From the NCBI RefSeq assembly GCF_000143415.4, contig NW_003314272.1, positions 1,265,518 through 1,329,517 on the forward strand: a DNA stretch of 64,000 bases, read 5' to 3'. The position numbers and the translations under genes were made by a program. The notes under the pieces are model-generated. The model ran no database searches, was not told the origin of the DNA, and was given only the letters and a program-made list of their open reading frames with translations. Each line of letters opens with the position of its first letter. The first letter of the stretch is position 1. Of this stretch, positions 57,283-64,000 are shown piece by piece. Source of the DNA: Selaginella moellendorffii (Eukaryota > Streptophyta > Lycopodiopsida > Selaginellales > Selaginellaceae).

Positions 57283-58280
57283 AATCAATTATTATATTTG
57301 ATAATATACATGCTATTAAACATGAAGAGAACTAAATTATATAATAATTTGTTGTGCATTGCATGCAACAACACTTGGTTTGCTTAATATTAGTGTCAGT
57401 GAATAATCTAATTAATTAATAATTATAAACATATTTATACTTTATAAATCGAGACTAATCTTATTGCATATTAACCATTAGATGATAGAATAAAAAAGAT
57501 TATACTAGGATGTGTTTAGTAAAGTTTATAAATTATAAACATGTTTATAAATTATAAATAAAAGATTAATATAAATGAATAACAACTATTGGATGGTAGA
57601 TTATCTTAAAATATTCTGGCATATTTAGATTAGATCTAGCAACTATAGATTTCTATTCTATGGTGTAGGATATTGTTAAACATTTTGCTACATTTGCAAG
57701 TTGCAATCATCACTAGTAACTAAATACTTTTCTCAAGATTTCAAGCGATTTTACCTTTTATTTTTGTTAAAACCTTTGTTTTGCTAGTGATTAAATTACC
57801 ATAAGTACTATTTTGATGCAGGAAATAACCAATACTCGGCATGCTTGACTAAATTATAAACATCTTATATCCCAAAGTTTGACAAAGATGTTCAGAATCA
57901 CTAAATCCATAGTTGTAGACTAAGCAGTATACTTTGAAGGAGTGATATTGTGTTCATGTACTAAATTAGCATTATAGGGGCTAGAGGAACATGGAAGCTC
58001 CAAATTCCACAAGAGAAAACTGTGATAGGACACAAAGTTGATGTGATTATGATTATTTAAAGCATTGTTTAAGAGAGTTTATAAATTGTAAACACAAATG
58101 AATAACAATCGCTAAATAGTAACATATCCTAGAATATTCAAGCATATTTTAAATATATTTGCCGGACACTTTTCTGTTCAGACCTACCTGAAATTTTTTA
58201 TAACGGCTTTTAAAAAAGGAAACGCTAAAGAAGCGACTGAGGGTGTCGCATAGCTGGGATGTGCGATGGGAGTGATAAAT
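57283..58280. repeat. AT-rich segment, second copy of 50457-51970
   Basis: It matches the other copy in scattered long blocks and ends at the same GGTGTCGCATAGCTGGGATG region before the sequences diverge into the TPR gene. Confidence 0.75.
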
Positions 58281-58307
58281 CCAGCGAGAGCTTCGCTATG
58301 GAGCCCA

Positions 58308-60277
58308 TTAACGAGCAAGAGGGCTGGTGGTGGCGGTGATGTCCTGGAACACGCGAAGTCGCCGGCTCTGCTCCTGGAGCTGCTGCTGGAATGAAGAAGA
58401 GGTGGAAGAACTCGAGGGCAATGGCCTCGGATCGTTGAGCCCCAGCCCCTTGGGACTCTGGATGAATCCCAGCTCGCCACCCAGGCACGACGCGGACGGC
58501 AGCAGCACCTGGAAAGGCTGGTGTTGACGACGATCATCGCTGTCTCCTCCGCTAAACAGCTGCTGCTTCACGGGAGACGAAGCAGCCGACTTGGAGATTC
58601 CGGGAGGTGGTCGTAGAGAAGCATTGCCAGGAGGAGCTGCTGCAACCAAAACCAGAGCCTCATGGGTCCATCGATCGAAAGAAGCAAGAAGCAGGAACTT
58701 TTCTTTACCTCCCAGATTGTCGAAGGACTCGAGCGAGAGGGATCTCCGAGCGGTGGCGGAGGGGCGTGGCGGCTTGCTGGGCGAGAACTTGAGGCTGTTG
58801 CTGCTCGCGTTGGTGGTGATGGCGCCAGAGTTCGAGTTTGCATTGACGCACAGCAGCTCCAGCTTCTTCTTGAGCGCCTCCGCCGCAAGAAAATGGTGAT
58901 CCTGCTGCTGCTGGGCGATGATGTTTACGTTGGCGTTCTCATCCGCATCGTCAACAAGATTATACTCCTCCTCCTCCTCCTCCTCGTAGTCCCAGGAATC
59001 GTACGTGGGGATCTGCTGGCTTCGCGGCTGGGTTTGCTGCTGCTGCTGCTGGAGGCGATGTTGGTGGATTTCAATCTCTTGCTTGAGCTTGGATTGAGCT
59101 TGGGGAGCGTGGGCAACAAGACGCAAAATGCCGGTGCTTGGCAAGTGCTGCGGCTGATGTTGCTGTCCTTGCTCCATCTCCGCCAGCATCTCCTGTGCGC
59201 GCTCGTAAGACTTAAGGTGCGAGTCGGCGCCCCAACGAGTATCTGAGGATGCCGGCATCACGCTCTTGAGTAGTACTTTGGCCTCGTCCACGCGACCTTG
59301 CTTCATCAAGCAAATGCCCAGGTTACACATCTTGTTATTGTCCGGTTCCATGGACAGAGCTTTCCTGCCAATGATCCACAGCTTATGATCAATCGATTCA
59401 ATGGCATTGCTTACCTGTAGACTGCCTCCGCTGCGATGAAATCGGATTGCTGCATGTACGCCCAGCCCAGATTCCCCTGCAAAGGACAAGATCGATCGAT
59501 CGATCGATGAGAAAGAGCAAGAGCAAGAGCAAGAAGTTTCTTTCGCTGACCAGCAAGCGTGTGGCCTCCTGCTCGATGGAAACTTGGAACTTCTTGCCTT
59601 GCGAGCGCGCGGTCTTGGTCCGCTTGCCATTGAAGGCGAGGCCCGCGTAGATCAGCTGGAGCTTGTGCTTGAGGAGAGCGATCTGATCGTCCAGCCGGCC
59701 ACACCTCTGGGAGAGAGAGAATCGCCCAAGTCAGCGATTTCATCGATACATGTCCGAGAGACTGGATTTGGGGGAAAAAGGGGGCTTACCTTGTAGAGAT
59801 CGAGGAGGACATTGTCCAGGGACTCCTGGGCTTGATCCGAGCAGCGCCCGCGCAGCGATTTTATGGCCTCGATCGCCTCCTCGGGCCGGTTCTGCTGCTT
59901 CATCACGATCGCCATGTCCTTGAGCGCGCTGTCCACACGGTCGCCCGCATTGATCGCCGCCCAGAAGAGCGCGATGGCCTTGTCGGGCTCCTTGTCCACC
60001 AGCTGCCAAAAGGGGGTTCTCTCAGAGATGCGATGCGAGACAGTGCGCGACCGATCGATCGATCGATCGGATGGAATTGGTCCCTTTCTTTTACCTGGAC
60101 GTGCTTGGCGCGGACGTAGGGCGAGTCCCCCAGCGGCACCTTGTGGATGACGTGAAAGGAATCGGCGCGCGAGGGAGGGCGCTTGCCGGCGGCGACGAGC
60201 GGCTTGACCGGCGAGCAGGGCGCCGATTTGCTCATCCTGGGATGCGGGGGAAGATTGCTAGAGCTGCTGTTCCACAT
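58308..60277 (-). CDS. TPR protein of the MS5/POLLENLESS3/TDM1-SDI1 family
   Basis: Six exons (60277-60095, 60002-59790, 59706-59551, 59476-59415, 59364-58709, 58639-58308) join to 533 residues. The N-terminal S-K-S-A-P-C-S-P and F-H-V-I-H-K-V-P-x-G-D-S-P-Y-V-R-A-K blocks are family hallmarks. TPR helices follow (A-I-A-L-F-W-A-A-I-N-A-G, G-N-L-G-W-A-Y-M-Q, N-N-K-M-C-N-L-G-I-C-L-M-K-Q-G-R). The C-terminal half is Gln/Ser-rich and disordered. Arabidopsis members act at meiotic exit (TDM1/MS5) or in sulfur-deficiency responses (SDI1); which role applies here is open. The last intron (58640-58708) is in frame, so it may be retained. Confidence 0.82.
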
Positions 60278-60637
60278 TCTCCTTTCCTCCGCGATCGCTG
60301 GAGCGAGCTAGCAGCTAGAAAATCGAGAGGAGCGAGAGCGGGAGGAGGGCGCGCGAGAGAAAGAAGAAGAAGGAGAGAGATTTTCTAACAGCCACAATCC
60401 CTGCTCTGCTGCCCGTTGGAACACTTTAGGGCAAGCGCTCTCCCAACGGTCGAATCCAGGTGCGTACGGTATCGCGCGTACGGAGGGAGCGTACGGCGCG
60501 GTGGAGCATATTTGGAGAATTAGATCCGCTTGTTCTCCTCGCAAGTTGGATGGCTTCGTTCCAGACAAGAAAGAATTTTTCCAGTTGAATCACTGTGATT
60601 TTTGTTTGTTTGTTTTTTTTTTTCATGAGATCATCGG

Positions 60638-61777
60638 CTACTTATTTGGTTCTTTGTTGCGAGAGAGCGAGTCGCGGATGAGAGTGTGCGTGAGCTCCTT
60701 GGGCAATCCCATGACGCTGTCAAGAGTTCCAATCTAGAAAAACCAGAGCAAAGGCACGCTTTTGGTTTGGTGCTTGGATTCTTCAAACCGGAAATTCCTT
60801 TTACCATGGACTGGACAAATGGAGAGACGAGGGGATGCTCCACCAGGAGGCCGCCGGCGGCATACAGGACCGACCCTTCCTTGATCTGAAACAACAAACG
60901 AGTAAAGTTTTGGAATCCTTGCCAAGCTCTCGGGAAGGCAAAGCAAAAGACAAAGAGCTATTTACCAGATCGTCGATTACTTGCTCGGGAATAGGATGGA
61001 AGTAAATCTGCGAAGAAGAAACCAAGCTCGAGAAAGACCAAAAAAAAAAAGAAGCTTTGGTTTTCTTGCCTCGGCTTTGTCGATGCTACCATTGCTGACT
61101 CCAGTGGTCACATTTGTCACAAGCACGGCACTCACTGTGATGGCTGGGTCTCGCGCGTAGCCTGCCAAAACAAAGCATGGAAGAATCACAAAGTGGAAAC
61201 GAAGAACCACGTAAGAATGAATCTCAAGCTTACCAGCGATGAAGGTGCGAGCTTCGTCGCCATTCAATGGCTTCTCGCGCACAACACCTCCGTTCACCAC
61301 GACCGGTATTTTCAAGAACGAGGGAGATTGATCGGGTGAGACAACGTTGTACGAGCGACAGGAATAAGAACTCACCTGGTCCGCGGTGATGAGAAGAACT
61401 TCTTCGTCCGAAGTTTCGAGGCTTGTGATCCGTGGCAAGATAGCTTGAGCCTGCGAAAACCGCTGATGGTTGATGCGCGTGAACTTAAGGACGTCTCACC
61501 TTGGCGTGAGCAAGCGCCATGACCAGCTCTTCCGGAGTTTCTCTTCGAATGGCACGCTCATCGATGTCCGCCGACTGGAAAAAGAAGAGTATGAGAAGGA
61601 AAAAGAAGAGAGAGAGGCTACCATCACAGTGAAGTTGTAACCCATCTCTCGAAGAACCGCTTGCCGCGTTTGTGAGGAAGAACCCAGTATGATCTACCAA
61701 AGGAAAATGGCGGTGGAACGCTTGTATATCGATCGAACACCGCATACCTTGACACTCCCGAGCTCTTCCAAGCCCAT
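60638..61777 (-). CDS. Maf/HAM1-type nucleotide pyrophosphatase
   Basis: Exons 61777-61748, 61693-61622, 61574-61500, 61450-61234, 61161-61070, 61007-60966, 60885-60805 and 60733-60638 join to 234 residues. Maf motifs are present: L-G-S-S-S-Q-T-R, D-I-D-E-R, I-T-A-D-Q, R-E-K-P, and G-G-L-L-V-E-H-P-L-V with D-S-V-M-G-L-P. Family members hydrolyse non-canonical or modified nucleoside triphosphates. The segment after I-T-A-D-Q carries 24 residues absent from relatives; it starts with a GTGAGT donor but has no AG acceptor at the expected end. The intron at 61008-61069 has a GC donor. Its start codon is 37 bases from that of the divergent methyltransferase. Confidence 0.85.
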
Positions 61778-61814
61778 TCTTACACAAGTTTAGGGCACCC
61801 AGAGGCGCTGAGCC
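61778..61814. promoter_or_regulatory. Very short divergent intergenic region, Maf and methyltransferase
   Basis: Only 37 bases separate the two start codons. The core promoters must overlap the opposite leader or coding exons. Confidence 0.6.
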
Positions 61815-62872
61815 ATGGCTGAGGACGTTCGCTCCTACCTCGAGCCTTCATACTGGTAAGCCGTTAGCAACTTTGGTGGATCATCATCCCTTGCAGGGAC
61901 GAGAGGTTTTCCAGGGAGAGCCACTACGAGTGGTTCAAGGACTACTCCCAGTTCCAGCATTTGATCCACGCTCATTGCAGTGGCAAAAACGCAAAGGTAC
62001 GTGTTTGGCTAAGCAAGGCGCTGGTTTCCTCACGTAGAGGAGGAGTTCACACTAGATTTTGGAACTTGGATGTGGCAACTCGCGCATGAGCGAAGATATG
62101 TACCGAGACGGCTTCACGGACATCACAGCGACTGATCTCTCGCCTGTGGCTGTGGAGAGCAAGCGACGGAGATGCTCCGACTTGAACTATGGTATTCTTC
62201 TCGGCATTTCTTCTTTTCAACTCTGTCATTCTTGTCTCTCCAGGCATCAAAGTTCTTGTAGCTGATATCATGGACATGCCATTCAAGGACGCGAGCTTCG
62301 ACGTTGTGATCGAGAAGGGAGTGATGGTATGATACAGAGATAATGTTTGGCTTTTATATCGGATCAAAATCAAAGGAACAAACAGGATGTTCTCTTCGTG
62401 GACAGCGGGAGTCCCTGGGATCCAGAGCCCCAAACAAGAGCCCGAGTTGACGCGACGCTCAAAGAGGTACACCGAGTTCTTGGAGCGAATGGTGTTTTCA
62501 TCTCAATAGCATTTGGCCAGGCAAGAAAGACTTTGATCTTAGAGCTTCTACTCTCTTTTAACTCCTTGCCTTGACAGCCTCACTTTCGGCGCCCCTTTTT
62601 CGAGGCCAGTGACTTCGAGTGGTCCATGGAGTACTCAACCTTTGGAGACTCGTTCCACTATTATTTTTATACGCTAAGAAAGGTTGTCTCTTTCCTCCCC
62701 GATCAAACTTTTAAACACTCTAACATCGTTTCACCAGGGAATGGCCAGAAAGGTTTTGCCTCGAGACTCGATGGAATTCACAAGCATTGACATGGTGCAG
62801 GAGCAAATGGATGACGAAGATTATATCATGAGAACCATGATGGTCGATGACGACAAAACCACGTCCAGTTGA
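61815..62872 (+). CDS. SAM-dependent methyltransferase, EEF1AKMT4/METTL13-like
   Basis: Seven exons (61815-61855, 61897-61996, 62056-62191, 62244-62326, 62386-62520, 62578-62682, 62738-62872) join to 244 residues. Y-W-D-E-R-F and E-W-F-K-D-Y-S form the family N-terminus. The SAM site L-E-L-G-C-G-N-S and acidic D-L-S-P, then D-V-V-I-E-K-G-V-M-D, and a late R-R-P-F-F block are intact. Relatives methylate lysines of elongation factor 1A; the plant target is unproven. The intron 62521-62577 has a GC donor. Confidence 0.88.
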
Positions 62873-64000
62873 TCGATCATTCCAAATGTCCTCGACGTCC
62901 TAGCGGCCCGGAAACTCTCTCGCAGCCTATATCCCCATCGTGTAACTGGCAGGCCGTCCAGGCAACATTGTCGCATGGCGGGCCAAATCCTTGGCGAGCA
63001 CTCACTCGCACCACACACCCCGCCGACCAGCACGCTGCTCTAGTGTGGCAGCACGCCAAAGTCGATGCAGCGCCATCCGGGGTCCAAATCGCCGCAGTGC
63101 TTGCAAGCGAGAAGAGCGCTCAAGAACGATGTCTCATAGGGCCAAACCGACGTAGCAGCACGCTTGCAATCCCCACAGCTCGAGCACCACGCTATCATGG
63201 GGCACTGTGTCTAAGACTATCAAGCAACCGGAACGTCCGATCCTGGCAGTCCAGACGTTTCTTGCTGGCATTCTCACAAAGGTGGCCTCCGCTTCCAGAA
63301 GATAGATATATGCACAGGCGGTCCGTCTGGAGTCCGAGGTAGTGGACAAAACGCCCGTGGTTGTGAAGATGCTGGCTGGAGCTGGATTCGTAGGCGATGC
63401 CAGGAACGTTTTTGAGAGCTGCAAGAGTTCGCGTAACGATCCGGTGTCGTGATCAAGGCGTATGCACAGCATGGAAACATGAAGGAAGTTATCGATATTT
63501 TCCGGGGACCGTCACCTTCGTGAGTGCATTCTCATCGCTTGCAGCCGGGCCGGTTTGCTGGAGGAATCCATCTACCAGTTTGGATCTATGAGCTCGGATC
63601 ACTGGCTCGCTGGGTGTAAGATCCACAGAACGAGCGAGGAAACTCTGAGAACGATGGAGTCCCGGTCGGGCGGGCTGTGGAGACCAGGGAGAGGATGCTC
63701 TCGTCTAACCGGGGCGGGAAGAGTGTCGTGCTCGTGGGATTGTTCGATCCGAGGCGAGCAAACAGCAGATTGATCAGGATTCGCTCGTCATTCTCACCAG
63801 CGCTATGCCCGAAGATGAAGATCCAGCATCCGGTGGAAGACAAGAGTTGCTCCCCCGGAAGAGGTATGACTATTTTCTCTGCCTGTGATCTCTTGTCCAT
63901 GTGGATTGGATTGGCCAAAAAGACACAAAGTTCCTCTTTGGGTTCCTTTAGATTTGGAAGAAGAAATATTTGTCCACTACTGACGTACACTATCATCCGG
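62873..64000 (+). pseudogene. Degenerate PPR gene remains
   Basis: Between about 63355 and 63610 the plus strand reads, across frame jumps, pieces of a PPR protein: G-F-V-G-D-A-R-N-V-F, D-P-V-S-W, K-A-Y-A-Q-H-G-N-M-K-E-V-I-D-I-F, then A-C-S-R-A-G-L-L-E-E-S-I-Y. Frameshifts separate the pieces, so it is a pseudogene. The remainder to 64000 has open frames without a recognised domain, and the flank at 62900-63340 may hold further decayed repeats. Confidence 0.55.

Noticed and set aside
58892-58990. Trinucleotide-rich tract as a separate repeat locus
   Set aside because: It encodes acidic and Gln runs of the TPR protein and is ordinary low complexity.

Overview
The window looks like nuclear DNA of a lycophyte, most probably Selaginella moellendorffii. 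The evidence is short introns (mostly 43-100 nt), dense gene packing, long intronless PPR genes, and above all a microbial-terpene-synthase-like (MTPSL) gene, a class well known from Selaginella. Exon coordinates below are my own splice models from reading the sequence; where stated, the spliced lengths were checked for frame. No database search was possible.

Layout. 1-2.27 kb is a decayed Ty3/gypsy relic plus unassigned DNA. 2.3-7.1 kb holds a small DUF7722-like gene and a JmjC histone demethylase. 8.4-12.5 kb has two abutting PPR genes on the minus strand. 12.9-17.8 kb has a secreted Pro-rich repeat protein (gene A), an SPL2-type RING E3 ligase, a tRNA-Phe and an LPR-type multicopper ferroxidase. 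18.3-24.5 kb has mitochondrial malate dehydrogenase, eIF5 (with a uORF) and ATG13. 24.9-27.6 kb has an amidohydrolase and a second secreted Pro-rich repeat protein (gene B), related to gene A by exon structure. 29.2-39.3 kb has an EamA transporter, a ferroportin, an acid lipase, a PRUNE-like DHH phosphoesterase and a third PPR gene, with two tail-to-tail coding overlaps. 58.3-62.9 kb has a TDM1/MS5-type TPR protein, a Maf-type nucleotide pyrophosphatase and a divergently transcribed EEF1AKMT4-like methyltransferase, followed by a PPR relic.

The most unusual region is 39.3-58.3 kb. A head-to-head MTPSL/cytochrome P450 pair is present twice (39.4-42.2 and 53.1-55.9 kb). In the first copy the terpene synthase is broken and the P450 intact; in the second the terpene synthase is intact and the P450 carries a single premature stop. 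The copies are separated by two decayed Ty3/gypsy elements in inverted orientation, one of which is interrupted by a 5S-rRNA-like (Cassandra-type) insertion. The left edge of the second copy cuts a PPR gene. About 1 kb of AT-rich DNA next to each unit is duplicated too, and a third P450 tail relic lies at 57.0 kb.

Two themes cross the whole window. Eight of roughly 100 modelled introns use GC-AG instead of GT-AG ends. Two iron genes, an LPR-type ferroxidase and a ferroportin, lie about 13 kb apart. Most other genes are housekeeping functions without an obvious shared pathway.
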